Source: Tumebacillus avium (lineage in GTDB: Bacteria > Bacillota > Bacilli > Tumebacillales > Tumebacillaceae). Taken from it: a DNA stretch of 64,000 nucleotides. Positions 33,887-42,548 of the stretch are shown piece after piece. A program made the translations under genes and the position numbers. The notes beneath the pieces are model-generated. The model ran no database searches, had not been told where the DNA came from, and was given only the letters and a program-made list of their open reading frames with translations. The stretch covers positions 156,501-220,500 of the forward strand of contig NZ_CP021434.1 of the NCBI RefSeq assembly GCF_002162355.1, given 5' to 3'. Within the stretch, counting starts at the first letter, position 1; every line of letters begins with the position of its first letter.

Positions 33887-33904
33887 AGCTGCAACTCCCT
33901 TCTC

Positions 33905-35068
33905 TTACTGCTCAAGTGATGCTCGCGCCGCTTGAAAAGCAGTCAGGATGGCGGCGCAGTCCGCTTCCGTATGCAAGGCGGTCAAGGTCAGGCGGATGCG
34001 CGAAGTGCCCGGCGGCACGGTCGGCGGACGGATCGCCGGGGCGAAGATGCCTGCCGCTTCCAGTAACTCTGCGAACTGCACCGCTTCCTCCGCTGCACCG
34101 ATCACGACGCCAAGGATCGGCGTTTCACTCGGCAAGACGCAGAACCCCGCTTCGGCCAGCTTCTCTCTTAGGTGGTCGGCGAGTTGCCGGACGTGCTGTC
34201 GGCGCTGCGGTTCCGCGTGCACCAGTTCTAACGCTTTACGTGCCGCTCCGACCACCGCCGGGCTCTGCGCGGTGGAGAAGATGAACGGACGCGCCCGGTT
34301 GATCAAAAAGTCGATCAGGCTGCGGCTGCCCGCGATGTAGCCGCCTTCCGCCCCTAGCGCTTTGGACAAAGTGCCCATCTGCACCGCGACCCGGCCCTGC
34401 AGGCCGAAATGGTCGACCGTGCCTGCGCCGTTTGCGCCCAGCACCCCGGTGGCGTGCGCGTCATCGACCAGCACGTCCGCTCCATACGCATCAGCAAGCC
34501 CGCAGATGCCGGGCAATGGAACGATGTCGCCGTCCATCGAGAACACGCCATCGGTGGCGATCAGGATGCGGCGATACTTGCCTTGCGCCCCGGCCAGCTT
34601 TTGTGCCAAATCGGCGAGATCACAGTGCGCATAGACTTGCACTTCTGCGCGGGACAAGCGTGCGCCGTCGATCAGCGAGGCGTGGTTGAGTCTGTCGCTC
34701 AAGATCAGATCGCCCGTGCCGGTCAGCGCGGACAAAGCAGCGAGGTTGGCCATGTAGCCGGTGTTGAACAGGAGAGCCGCCTCGGTGTCTTTGAACGCGG
34801 CGAGCTCCCTCTCCAGCTTTTCGTGCAGCTGCGTATTGCCTGTCGTCAGCCGGGAACCGGAGCTGCCCGTGCCAAACTCCGCGACCGCTTCTTGCGCAGC
34901 CCGCGTAAGGCGCGGGTCGTCGGCAAGCCCGAGGTAGTTGTTCGAAGCGCACATCAGCAACGGCCGCCCCTCGACCGTCACCATGCGGGACGAAGCGCTG
35001 TCCATGCGGCGCAGACGGCGGTGCAGGCCCTGCGCACGAAGCTCTTGCAGCTCTTGGTTAAAGTCCAT
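33905..35068 (-). CDS. bioF: 8-amino-7-oxononanoate synthase
   Basis: A 387-residue PLP enzyme joining pimeloyl-CoA and alanine. K236 ([13 protein letters not shown]) binds the cofactor, with [28 protein letters not shown] and [10 protein letters not shown] as further family blocks. It uses the pimeloyl-CoA made by BioW. The ATG at 35068 lies inside the 3' end of bioA (11-bp overlap), with GGAG 10 bases upstream. Confidence 0.96.
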   Translation of the reverse strand: MDFNQELQELRAQGLHRRLRRMDSASSRMVTVEGRPLLMCASNNYLGLADDPRLTRAAQEAVAEFGTGSSGSRLTTGNTQLHEKLERELAAFKDTEAALLFNTGYMANLAALSALTGTGDLILSDRLNHASLIDGARLSRAEVQVYAHCDLADLAQKLAGAQGKYRRILIATDGVFSMDGDIVPLPGICGLADAYGADVLVDDAHATGVLGANGAGTVDHFGLQGRVAVQMGTLSKALGAEGGYIAGSRSLIDFLINRARPFIFSTAQSPAVVGAARKALELVHAEPQRRQHVRQLADHLREKLAEAGFCVLPSETPILGVVIGAAEEAVQFAELLEAAGIFAPAIRPPTVPPGTSRIRLTLTALHTEADCAAILTAFQAARASLEQ

Positions 35069-36452
35069 GCGGCAGGAACTCCGCACGCACTTGCACGCCT
35101 TCTTCCGTCACGTCGATGATCGCCTGGATCAAGATATCGGTCATCTCGTCGAGCTCGGTGATCGTTGAACCCAGCGGTGGCATAAACACGACAACATTGC
35201 CAAGCGGGCGCAGGATCATGCCGAGCTCGCAGGCGCGGCGGGAGACGACCAGGCCGATTTTTTCCGACCAGTCGTATTCCGTTTTGGAAGCTTTGTCTTT
35301 GACCAGCTCGATGCCGGCCATCAGCCCGCGCTGGCGGATGTCACCGACATATTTGCGCTCGCCAAGCATCGCGAGGCGGGCGGCGAGATGTTCGGATTTG
35401 CGGGCGACGTCGGTCACCAGATCGCGCTCGCGGAACAGTTCGAGGTTGGCCAGCGCCACCGCGCAGCCGAGCTGATTACCGGTGTAGGAATGTCCTTGGA
35501 AAAACGTTTTCTTCTCCTCATAGCCGCCGAGGAATGCGTCGTAAATCTCATCGGTGGCCAGCGTCGCCGCGACCGGCAGATAACCGCCGGTCAGCCCTTT
35601 GGCGACACACATCAGGTCGGGCGTGACCCCGTCGTGCTCGCAGGCGAACATCTTGCCGGTGCGGCCAAATCCGGTCGCCACTTCGTCACAGATCATCAGC
35701 ACATCGTAGGTGGTGCACAACTCGCGCAGCCGCTTCAGGAAGCCCTCCGGCATGGTGATGATCCCGCTCGCTCCCTGCACGATCGGCTCGATGATGAAGG
35801 CGGCGATCTCCTGCCCTTTTTCTTGGAGCAGGCTTTCCACCTGCTGGAGGCAGGCAAAGGCGCAGTCCGATAAATCCTTCCCGAGCGGGCAGCGGTAACA
35901 GTACGGGTAGTCCACGCGGTACGATTGAAACAGCAGGCTGGAATACGCTTTGTGGTAGATGTCGATCGCACCGACCGACACCGCGCCGATCGTGTCTCCG
36001 TGGTAAGCGTTGTTCATCGTGACAAACGAGCGCTTCTCCGGCTGGCCATTGTGCTGCCAGTATTGAAACGCCATCTTGATCGCGATCTCCACCGACGTCG
36101 CGCCGGAGTCGGAGTAGAAGACTTTGGCCAGGCCGGGCGGCGCGATCTGCACCAGCTGCTCGGCCAGTTCGATCGCCGGGACGTTCGCCATGCCAAGCAG
36201 CGTGGAGTGGGCGATCTTGCCGAGCTGTGCGGTGATCGCTTCGTTTAGCTCCGGCACGTTGTGCCCGTGGACGTTGAGCCAGACGGACGAAACGCCGTCA
36301 TAATACTCGCGCCCGGTCACGTCACGCAGTTTGACGCCTTGGGCCGATTCGATGATCAACGGCTGGTCTGCGTTGTAGCCTTGCATTTGCGTAAACGGGT
36401 TCCAGAGGTATTTCTTGCTTTTCTCGCTAAGTGTTTGATAGGTGTCGTTCAC
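35058..36452 (-). CDS. bioA: Adenosylmethionine-8-amino-7-oxononanoate aminotransferase
   Basis: A 464-residue class III aminotransferase. K285 ([13 protein letters not shown]) is the PLP lysine; [11 protein letters not shown] and [15 protein letters not shown] are typical. YWNPFTQM-type substrate loop reads LWNPFTQMQ at the N-terminus, which is the marker of BioA. Its start overlaps the bioW stop (ATGA). Confidence 0.96.
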   Translation of the reverse strand: MNDTYQTLSEKSKKYLWNPFTQMQGYNADQPLIIESAQGVKLRDVTGREYYDGVSSVWLNVHGHNVPELNEAITAQLGKIAHSTLLGMANVPAIELAEQLVQIAPPGLAKVFYSDSGATSVEIAIKMAFQYWQHNGQPEKRSFVTMNNAYHGDTIGAVSVGAIDIYHKAYSSLLFQSYRVDYPYCYRCPLGKDLSDCAFACLQQVESLLQEKGQEIAAFIIEPIVQGASGIITMPEGFLKRLRELCTTYDVLMICDEVATGFGRTGKMFACEHDGVTPDLMCVAKGLTGGYLPVAATLATDEIYDAFLGGYEEKKTFFQGHSYTGNQLGCAVALANLELFRERDLVTDVARKSEHLAARLAMLGERKYVGDIRQRGLMAGIELVKDKASKTEYDWSEKIGLVVSRRACELGMILRPLGNVVVFMPPLGSTITELDEMTDILIQAIIDVTEEGVQVRAEFLPHGL

Positions 36453-37246
36453 GCCTGCTCTCCCCTTTGTTCTGTTTGCTCTACGATCAGCACAGGCGCT
36501 TGCAGCGCCGCTTCATATTCCTGAACATTCCGAATCCCGCGCACGAAAAACACCCGTCCGCCCAGCGGGCTGCCCGGTTCTTTCAGCTGTGGAATCCGCA
36601 CATAGCCGATGCTCTTTGCCGCGACATATCCGCCGACATAGCCGGGATCGTCCGACCAGCAGAGCTCGGCGACGGTGTCTGCCGCAGCTGTCACTTTCGT
36701 CGCCAGCGCCAGCGCTTCGGCGACCCGCTCGTGGGCGGTGCCAAGCCGCGACATACGCTGCTTCCAGCCTGCCAGCGCCCGTGGTTCCCAGTCGAGCTGC
36801 GTCACCCGCACGCCCCGCGCCGGGTCGCTCTCCAGCCGCGCTCCGGTGTCGGCGTCCATCACGATCGCCCCGCGCATCACGCCACCGTGGGGAGCCGGAC
36901 CTTGGACGAGCAGCGCTACCGCTTTTTGCGCAGCCGAAAGAGCCACTCCGGCCTGCAAGAGCTCTTCGACCGCTGCGGCGTGTCCTTCGCAAACGCTTTG
37001 CACTTCGCGCTGGGTGACCGGGAGCGCCGGCAGTTGGGTGACGTCTGCCGAGGCGACTTTTTCCACCGTCAGATTTACAAAATCGGGCTGGCCCAGCTCA
37101 TGCGTCAGCGCCCGCCGGAGCAGCTTTTGCACGGTCGCTTCCAGCTCCTCCGCCCCGACCAGACGCTCGCCGCCGGAGATATGCTGTCCGCCCGCTTCGT
37201 GCGCTCCGCCTGCCGCAGCCCGCATCCGCACGCTATAATAGTCCAT
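36449..37246 (-). CDS. bioW: 6-carboxyhexanoate-CoA ligase (pimeloyl-CoA synthetase)
   Basis: A 265-residue enzyme that activates free pimelate to pimeloyl-CoA, so this organism can use pimelate instead of the BioC/BioH route. Conserved blocks are [27 protein letters not shown] at the N-terminus (ends beyond the 20-residue quote), [11 protein letters not shown] and [20 protein letters not shown]. It is the first gene of the operon. The Shine-Dalgarno GGGAGG at 37255-37260 is part of a small palindrome with CCTCCC, see separate entry. Confidence 0.9.
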   Translation of the reverse strand: MDYYSVRMRAAAGGAHEAGGQHISGGERLVGAEELEATVQKLLRRALTHELGQPDFVNLTVEKVASADVTQLPALPVTQREVQSVCEGHAAAVEELLQAGVALSAAQKAVALLVQGPAPHGGVMRGAIVMDADTGARLESDPARGVRVTQLDWEPRALAGWKQRMSRLGTAHERVAEALALATKVTAAADTVAELCWSDDPGYVGGYVAAKSIGYVRIPQLKEPGSPLGGRVFFVRGIRNVQEYEAALQAPVLIVEQTEQRGEQA

Positions 37247-37247
37247 C

Positions 37248-37260
37248 GGGAGGTCCTCCC
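37248..37260 (-). promoter_or_regulatory. Hairpin sequestering the bioW ribosome binding site
   Basis: The mRNA reads GGGAGG-A-CCTCCC directly before the bioW ATG. The first arm is the Shine-Dalgarno sequence. A 4-5 bp hairpin could hide it, limiting translation; the loop is tight, so this is a weak inference. Confidence 0.35.
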
Positions 37261-37269
37261 TTCGTCCAT

Positions 37270-37299
37270 TGTCAACCAAGTATGTATATCAAGTTAACA
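37270..37299. promoter_or_regulatory. BirA-type biotin operator
   Basis: On the coding strand TGTTAAC and GTTGACA are separated by 16 bases, an inverted repeat with one mismatch. It resembles the Firmicutes BirA box (TGTTAAC near-palindrome with a 15-16 base spacer). It lies about 25 bases before bioW. BirA bound to biotinyl-AMP would repress the operon here. Confidence 0.75.
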
Positions 37300-37354
37300 T
37301 TACGGAAAAATTGTACCATCCTCTACCAGATGCGGCAAGAACCAGTTGCATGAC

Positions 37355-37392
37355 AAAAAAAAAGACAACTTCGCCAACCTGCGAAATTGTCT
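37355..37392 (-). terminator. Terminator of the MgtC gene
   Basis: A 12-bp stem with one mismatch (AGACAATTTCGC with GCGAAGTTGTCT) and a 6-base loop, followed on the minus strand by nine T. Confidence 0.85.
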
Positions 37393-37409
37393 GCTATGCG
37401 ATACCGCCT

Positions 37410-37940
37410 TTAGTAATCTTCTTCTTCTTCTTCCTCTTTGTCGGTGTTTGACTTCGAATGCGTCGTTCTTTCAAACAGGCGCGGGAACAGGTGGTGCGCA
37501 TCGAGAATCACAAACGCCAGCACCGCCGACAGCAAGCCGCTCAGGTACATCCCGGCCCCGATCATCAGCCCGATCGCCGCCGCGACCCATAGCCCGGCAG
37601 CGGTGGTCAAGCCGCGAACGAAACCCCGGCCGTCCTTGATGATCGTGCCGGCCCCGAGGAAGCCGACGCCTGCGACGACCTGTGCCGCGACGCGTCCCGG
37701 GTCATACGTGGCGCCCGTGGTCGGGAAGCCGTATTCGGAAGCCAGGGCAAACATGCACGACCCGAGGCAGACCAGCGAATAGGTGCGGAATCCGGCTCCG
37801 GTGTGGAACTTCCCTGTCTTTAAATTCTTTTCGCGCTCCAGTCCCATGATCGCCCCGGCGATAAAAGCAATCAGGAGGCGAATCGCGACAACATCAATAT
37901 TTGCAAGTTCAGCGACAAGATCATTCCAAATCCCAGACAC
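37410..37940 (-). CDS. MgtC/SapB family membrane protein
   Basis: A 176-residue protein with four transmembrane helices. The MgtC signature is seen in AFIAGAIMGLEREKNLKTGKF, GFRTYSLVCLGSCMFAL, AQVVAGVGFLGAGTIIKDG and VRGLTTAAGLWVAAAIGLMIG. It ends in an acidic tail (DKEEEEEEDY), which may be a cation-sensing or regulatory tail. MgtC proteins affect magnesium homeostasis and ATP synthase activity. The start is a GTG with GAGGGG upstream. Confidence 0.88.
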   Translation of the reverse strand: MSGIWNDLVAELANIDVVAIRLLIAFIAGAIMGLEREKNLKTGKFHTGAGFRTYSLVCLGSCMFALASEYGFPTTGATYDPGRVAAQVVAGVGFLGAGTIIKDGRGFVRGLTTAAGLWVAAAIGLMIGAGMYLSGLLSAVLAFVILDAHHLFPRLFERTTHSKSNTDKEEEEEEDY

Positions 37941-38147
37941 GTGCGAAACCCCTCTTCAGTGCAATTTCAAACGGATGAATGTGAGTATGATGATACATCA
38001 TACCACAAAATATGTCCTCATGGTTGTACTAATCGTCAGAAAACTCCATCTAATAGGTAATCTCCGGGAGATAGTCGCTAGTTGAAAGCAAGTGCCAAAT
38101 CATCAGGCAAAAGGTACGAACATCCAACAAACAAGGAGGTTTTCATC

Positions 38148-38285
38148 ATGGATTGGGTACAACTGGTCAGCAACTACGGGTTCCCCATCGTCGTCAGCCT
38201 TTTCCTCCTCACCAAGACGCAACAGAAGTTGGAAGAAGTCTCGACCTTGCTCGCCCGCATTGACGAAGCGCTCGACAATCGCTAA
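38148..38285 (+). CDS. yvrJ: YvrJ family small membrane protein
   Basis: A 45-residue protein: one transmembrane helix (VQLVSNYGFPIVVSLFLLT) followed by a short charged helix (KTQQKLEEVSTLLARIDEAL). This is the YvrJ family. In B. subtilis yvrJ lies next to sigO and rsoA and belongs to the SigO regulon; here it is again beside a SigO/RsoA pair, divergently transcribed from it. AAGGAGG lies 8 bases before the ATG. Confidence 0.85.
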   Translation: MDWVQLVSNYGFPIVVSLFLLTKTQQKLEEVSTLLARIDEALDNR

Positions 38286-38323
38286 GGCTTACCCTGCCAT
38301 CGTGTTCAGCTCCCAGAGAGAAT

Positions 38324-38373
38324 GAAAAAGGTCGCCATCCTTACTCCCCCAAGGATCAGCGGCCTCCTTTTTT
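38324..38373 (+). terminator. Terminator after yvrJ
   Basis: Inner stem ATCCTT/AAGGAT and outer GGCGC-type pairs enclose an 8-base loop, followed by six T. Confidence 0.6.
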
Positions 38374-38388
38374 GCGAGTTTCCGGAAA

Positions 38389-38422
38389 CAAAAAAATCGA
38401 CATACCCCCACGATATGCCGAT
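38389..38422 (-). terminator. Terminator of the sigO-rsoA operon
   Basis: A stem ATCGGCATA/TATGTCGAT (one mismatch) with a 9-base loop is followed on the minus strand by seven T, shortly after the RsoA stop codon. Confidence 0.75.
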
Positions 38423-38432
38423 CGAATCTCCC

Positions 38433-38681
38433 CTATGAATTTTTCTCAAGTTCTTTCTCGACGAGGTCCATAAATCCATACGGCAGCTCCTCTCGGTACG
38501 CGCGTACGAGCGTGATCAGGCGCAGCGTAAGTTCTTGTTCAAGGTCTTTGGCATCTGCTGGCGGCGCCTGGCGAACGTACTTTTGTATCAAGGGCCGAAA
38601 TCGTTGTATCACCTCGGCCAAAGCGTCCCCATCGCCTGCTTTCGCCCGCAAGATGAGGGAGCGCAACGTTGCTTGTGCCAT
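38433..38681 (-). CDS. rsoA: RsoA-like sigma region 2 subunit
   Basis: An 82-residue protein containing only a sigma region 2-like helical block: LILRAKAGDGDALAEVIQRF, then PLIQKYVRQAPPADAKDLEQ and LTLRLITLVRAYRE. This fits RsoA (79 residues in B. subtilis), which supplies the -10 recognising region missing from SigO. It directly follows the SigO-like gene (5-base gap). Together they would make a two-subunit sigma factor. Confidence 0.75.
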   Translation of the reverse strand: MAQATLRSLILRAKAGDGDALAEVIQRFRPLIQKYVRQAPPADAKDLEQELTLRLITLVRAYREELPYGFMDLVEKELEKNS

Positions 38682-38686
38682 GCTGC

Positions 38687-39241
38687 TCACCTCGTTTCCA
38701 AAAGGCGTTTGATCTGCCCAAGCGCCTTTCGTTTGCATTTGTTGACCGCCTGCTGGGAGATCTCTAAAATCTCCGCTGCTTCCTGCTCGGTCAGGCATTC
38801 GACGAACAAGAGCTGCAAGATCAGCTGCTGTTTGGGCGAGAGCGACTGCAGGGCCTGGTGCAACCCTTCATGCGGCGTGATGTCTTCAAGCGCATCGGTG
38901 CGTGCGATCACCTTTTCCTCAACCGACTCGGCCGGGTCCTCGATCAGATCGAGCGCCTCAAGGCCTGTCCCTTCCTCATCGCCAACCGTCTGGTTCAGCC
39001 AGAGCGGCTCCTGCTGCTGCTTGGCGCGCGTCTTGCGCAGGAGATGCTGTGCTTCATAATGAATGTGCTTGCGGATAAAACCCAGGAAGCGCATCTCGAA
39101 GTAGTGCTCTGCAAACCGGCGCTCCAACTCTTCGCGTGCTCCAACACAGTACAGGCGCTGGTTCTCCGGCTCCTCCAAAAAGCACTTCAGCAACGGGTTG
39201 CTGACCAAAGACTCGACGGGCAACTGTGCATGCTGAGCCAT
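38687..39241 (-). CDS. sigO: SigO-like RNA polymerase sigma factor (region 4)
   Basis: A 184-residue sigma-70-type protein. Residues 125-184 are region 4 with HTH: SLSPKQQLILQLLFVECLTE and QEAAEILEISQQAVNKCKRK. The N-terminal 100 residues do not look like a standard region 2, in agreement with SigO (YvrI), which needs RsoA. In B. subtilis SigO/RsoA respond to acid stress in the envelope and turn on oxalate decarboxylase and yvrJ. The anti-sigma factor RsiO (YvrL) is not visible here. Confidence 0.75.
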   Translation of the reverse strand: MAQHAQLPVESLVSNPLLKCFLEEPENQRLYCVGAREELERRFAEHYFEMRFLGFIRKHIHYEAQHLLRKTRAKQQQEPLWLNQTVGDEEGTGLEALDLIEDPAESVEEKVIARTDALEDITPHEGLHQALQSLSPKQQLILQLLFVECLTEQEAAEILEISQQAVNKCKRKALGQIKRLLETR

Positions 39242-39447
39242 CCGGACTCCCTCCTTTTCTCTCCGATAAGAGATTACCCAGTATATGTTATTTCCCAGTT
39301 ACAAAAACAACCCTTCCCCCTAACATCGCGAAAGTTTTCCAAATTGCGAAACTATTATCGAAATGCCGAAAGAAGAATCATTTAATTCTTCTTATGCACT
39401 AATATATTCGCTTATACTATTTATTTTTCCTGCCAGCTGAAAATTTT

Positions 39448-39463
39448 TCGAACCTCAGTTCGA
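39448..39463. promoter_or_regulatory. Inverted repeat TCGAAC-CTCA-GTTCGA upstream of sigO
   Basis: A perfect 6-bp inverted repeat lies in the 272-base gap between the ferritin-like gene and sigO. The pattern GAAC-N4-GTTC equals the old Cheo box for Bacillus LexA, but the centre differs from the refined consensus. The rest of the gap is AT-rich and may hold the sigO promoter (TAGTAT near 39420). Confidence 0.35.
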
Positions 39464-39476
39464 TTTTCAACCAAAC

Positions 39477-39506
39477 AAAACCCCTTCCATCCCGGAAGGG
39501 GTTTTT
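39477..39506. terminator. Terminator of the ferritin-like gene
   Basis: A stem AAAACCCCTTCC/GGAAGGGGTTTT with a 5-base loop and T tracts on both strands. Confidence 0.85.
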
Positions 39507-39513
39507 CTTCTGC

Positions 39514-39996
39514 CTACAACTCCGCCCGAATATATGAAAAACGGGTCGAGTGCTCAAACTCATCGGTGAGCAGTTGGATCATCACATCGCGCACCCACGT
39601 GAGGCTGGTCATCAAGTACATGTCGCGGTAGAGTTCCACCGCTTCCAGCTCATCTTCAAATGCGGAGCGGAGCGCCGTCTGGAAATCGGGGATCTCCTTG
39701 CGGGGCGGGTTGGCCACTTGCGGGTGCTGGCCGGTCAGGTTGTGATAGAGCTGGTTGAGCAGGCGCTCGTGTTTCACCTCGTCGTCGTAGGCATGGCGGA
39801 TCTGCCGCTTTTGAAACGGGGTCTCCGCGCGGACCTCCAAGTCGCGGTACAACAGCTGTGCCGCGCGCTCGTTGTAGATCGCCTGCAGCACCAACTGCAA
39901 AAAGTGGGTCTGGTCGGTAAACGGGGCCGAAGACACGTCTTCCGGACGCCCCATGAAACGGGCATATTCAGCAGGCCAATAAGCGCCGTAATACAT
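39514..39996 (-). CDS. Ferritin-like domain protein
   Basis: A 160-residue four-helix protein. The paired E-x6-Y/E and E-x2-H motifs are AIYNERAAQLLYRDLE, AYDDEVKHERLL, AFEDELEAVELYRDMY and LTDEFEHSTRFSYI, giving a diiron centre of the ferritin/rubrerythrin type. The N-terminus MYYGAYWPAEYARFMG is rich in tyrosine, as in several spore coat proteins of Bacilli. The role may be iron or peroxide handling, or spore coat; I cannot separate these. AGGAGG precedes the ATG at 39996. Confidence 0.8.
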   Translation of the reverse strand: MYYGAYWPAEYARFMGRPEDVSSAPFTDQTHFLQLVLQAIYNERAAQLLYRDLEVRAETPFQKRQIRHAYDDEVKHERLLNQLYHNLTGQHPQVANPPRKEIPDFQTALRSAFEDELEAVELYRDMYLMTSLTWVRDVMIQLLTDEFEHSTRFSYIRAEL

Positions 39997-40084
39997 TGGC
40001 AGAGTCCTCCTCGCTGCAAGTCGTTCTCTGCCCAAGATATTCGCCTGCCTGCCCAGCCGTCACCCTCCGCCAAAAAATGGGCGG

Positions 40085-41557
40085 TTACTTGACCAGCGTA
40101 TCCAGCCCGTCGCGGCGCTGGTTCTCCCAGTAGCGCAGGCGCTGGACTTCTGCCGTCTCATCTTCGGAGAGCTTCAGCGCCGCTGCTCCGGTCAATTTGA
40201 AGAAAGCATGGCACTTTTTGCCGTCTGCCGTCTCGTTCTCTTTTAATACATCTTTTGGGCAGTCATAGGGCTGGTAGTGGCCGGTCAGATAGAATTCATT
40301 ATTGATATAGTCATAGACCAAGCGTCCGTTCGTGCCGAACTTCACGTTAAATTCCGTATAGCCCTGCGGTTTGATCTTGTCTTTGCGGTTTTGGGTCTGC
40401 CAGGATTTCTCGGCAAACTTTTTCGGTTTCTTGTCCTCTTCGACGATCGTCTGCGCCTTTTTTTCTGCGATCGCGTTGTACCAGGCTTCCATGTCGTCTT
40501 TCGTCTTCATGCCGGGGCGGGCCGCCGAGACTCGCGCTTTTTCATAGGCGGGCAGCGCGATGCCTTCCGGAGACTCTCCTTTGTTCGTCACCGAATAGCG
40601 GTCATTAAAATCCCACGCATTGTGGTAGAGATAGTCCAGCGCCTTGTCGGACAGCGCCGCCGCATCCAGATTCTCGATGTCCAGGTCGGGCAGATTGCCG
40701 TCCGCGTCAACATGCCAGCTGCGCATGACGCCAAAGTGCTGTTTTTCATATTCCCGCTTGGCCGGCGCTCGCGTGTCCGCTTTCACGCGTGGCGCGATGC
40801 GGAGCGTTTTTTCATTGGCGTCCAGGGCGCCGCCTTGCGGGTTTTTGTAGGCGATGCCAACCGCCGAGTTGGTGTCCGAGATGAACTTCACCAGCGCCTT
40901 CACATTGGACGGAACGGCTTCGCTGTTGATGTCCACCGCGATCGGCCCGCTTCCCCATTCCGCTTTCCAGCCGGGGCGCTCTTCTCCGCCTGCATTGGCG
41001 CGCAGCATTGCCGACTCCGAGGAGGTGGACGCTGTGTACAGCGGTGAGTCGGCCGACTGCTCGTGATCTTTGTTCTCACGCCAGTCCAGGTTCCCGTTCA
41101 GTTCGGCGATCAGCGTGGCGCAACAGGTGACAAACTCCACCCAGTCCGTTTCGGTCGGAGCTTCTTTCTTCATGATCGTCCCCATTTTGTTGTTCGCCCG
41201 GATCACTTCCTGCGGCAAGCCGATCTCTTTAAGCAGGGCCATATCATGGGCAATCTTTTGCCCAAACGCCTGCTGATATTCTTGAAACAGCACTTTGGTC
41301 GCCTGTTTGGGCTCCAGCGATTTTTCTTCGAGGAATTCCTTGAAGTCTTTGTTTACGTGCCGTTGAATCGGCTGCTCCGTTGTGTGATCCGGGGTGCGGG
41401 CGGCCAGCATGCGCTGCACGGCACGGTTGCCAACGATGCTCTGCAACTGCAGGATGCGGCTCGCTGCCGCTTGCATTTGGACATGCGCGGCAGAGACAGG
41501 CGCGGCCTGCGACGGCTGGGCTTTTTGCTTATGAGCAGCGGGCAGCGCGCGGTGCAT
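40085..41557 (-). CDS. Large protein with N-terminal eCIS-cargo-like motif, unknown C-terminus
   Basis: A 490-residue soluble protein. Residues 37-51 read LQLQSIVGNRAVQRML, the (L)QxxxGNRAVxRxL motif that marks many proteins linked to extracellular contractile injection systems, often followed by DUF4157; no HExxH is present. The remaining 430 residues are rich in charged residues, with PGWKAEWGSGPIAVDINSEA and the C-terminal NGRLVYDYINNEFYLTGHYQ standing out, and I recognise no domain. No signal peptide or membrane segment. It starts in TGATG overlapping the Cof phosphatase stop. It may be an injected effector or toxin; no eCIS structural genes are in the window. Confidence 0.55.
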   Translation of the reverse strand: MHRALPAAHKQKAQPSQAAPVSAAHVQMQAAASRILQLQSIVGNRAVQRMLAARTPDHTTEQPIQRHVNKDFKEFLEEKSLEPKQATKVLFQEYQQAFGQKIAHDMALLKEIGLPQEVIRANNKMGTIMKKEAPTETDWVEFVTCCATLIAELNGNLDWRENKDHEQSADSPLYTASTSSESAMLRANAGGEERPGWKAEWGSGPIAVDINSEAVPSNVKALVKFISDTNSAVGIAYKNPQGGALDANEKTLRIAPRVKADTRAPAKREYEKQHFGVMRSWHVDADGNLPDLDIENLDAAALSDKALDYLYHNAWDFNDRYSVTNKGESPEGIALPAYEKARVSAARPGMKTKDDMEAWYNAIAEKKAQTIVEEDKKPKKFAEKSWQTQNRKDKIKPQGYTEFNVKFGTNGRLVYDYINNEFYLTGHYQPYDCPKDVLKENETADGKKCHAFFKLTGAAALKLSEDETAEVQRLRYWENQRRDGLDTLVK

Positions 41558-42366
41558 CACAAAAGCTTCTCCAGCATCATCGCGATGCCGTTGTTGTCAT
41601 TCGTGTCGCAGATCGCGTCTGCCATCGCTTTTAACTCCGGGTTGCCGTTGCCCATGGCAACGCCGGTACCGGCATATTTGATCATCTCGAAGTCGTTGTC
41701 CTCATCGCCAAACGCGATCACATGCTCCCGCGCCACACCGAGGCTCTCGGCGATCAGGGACAGGCCGGTCGCTTTGTTCACGCCCGCCTTCATCACTTCG
41801 ATCACGTTCCACGGCGTGCCCCAGTAGCGGTGCTCGACGACGTGGGCGTGATGTTCGCGCAGATGCTTTCTCAGCTCCGGCACGCCCTGCTCTTGCGCCT
41901 GAATCAGCAAGGAAGTCGGATGGTCCTGCAACAGGTCGTGGATCACGCCGATCCCGAGCGGCTCGCGTCCGTCGGCGAGGATCTTCAGGAACTGATGGTC
42001 ATGCTGCTGCAGGTAAAAATCGTCTTTGACCTCCGCCATCACATTGTGGATGCCGTAGCGCTCGCAGATGTCGATCACGCCAAGCGCCGTCTCGCGGTCC
42101 AGCGGGAAGTGATGGTGGCCCCACTCTGCATCAGTGGCGTGGTGCACCAGCGCGCCGTTGAAGTTGACCATCGGGGTGGTGAGACCGAGTTCATGATAGT
42201 AATTGAGACTTGCCCGCGGCGGGCGTCCGGTCGCGATCACCACGTGGTGACCTTGGCTCTTGGCCTCTTCCAGCACCCGTTTGGTGCGCGGCGAAATCAG
42301 CTTTTGCTTCGTCAAAAGCGTACCGTCCAGATCGAGGGCAATCAGTTTTCGTGCTGCTTCGTTCAT
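41557..42366 (-). CDS. Cof-type HAD-IIB phosphatase
   Basis: A 269-residue Cof/YidA-like phosphatase. Motif I is LIALDLDGTLLTKQK (nucleophile in DLDGT), motif II VIATGRPP, motif III K in MKAGVNKATGLSL and motif IV VIAFGDEDNDFEMIKYAGTGVAMGNG. A C2 cap of about 100 residues lies between. Such enzymes dephosphorylate sugar phosphates, flavin or PLP. It is the first gene of a two-gene unit with the unusual cargo-like protein. Confidence 0.92.
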   Translation of the reverse strand: MNEAARKLIALDLDGTLLTKQKLISPRTKRVLEEAKSQGHHVVIATGRPPRASLNYYHELGLTTPMVNFNGALVHHATDAEWGHHHFPLDRETALGVIDICERYGIHNVMAEVKDDFYLQQHDHQFLKILADGREPLGIGVIHDLLQDHPTSLLIQAQEQGVPELRKHLREHHAHVVEHRYWGTPWNVIEVMKAGVNKATGLSLIAESLGVAREHVIAFGDEDNDFEMIKYAGTGVAMGNGNPELKAMADAICDTNDNNGIAMMLEKLL

Positions 42367-42548
42367 CGGTATCCCTCCTATAGTCCTAAGTATAGAAAAA
42401 CTTTTTCTCGTTTTCCACTAAGAAAAGTGACAGAAAGAGCAGAGTCTTTCATATGAATGGAGTAGTCACCTAAATTTCGTGGATGAAAGTGTATCAATCT
42501 CCCAACTACGGGACATACAGATAATATACGAGTTTGGAGGCGATATTG

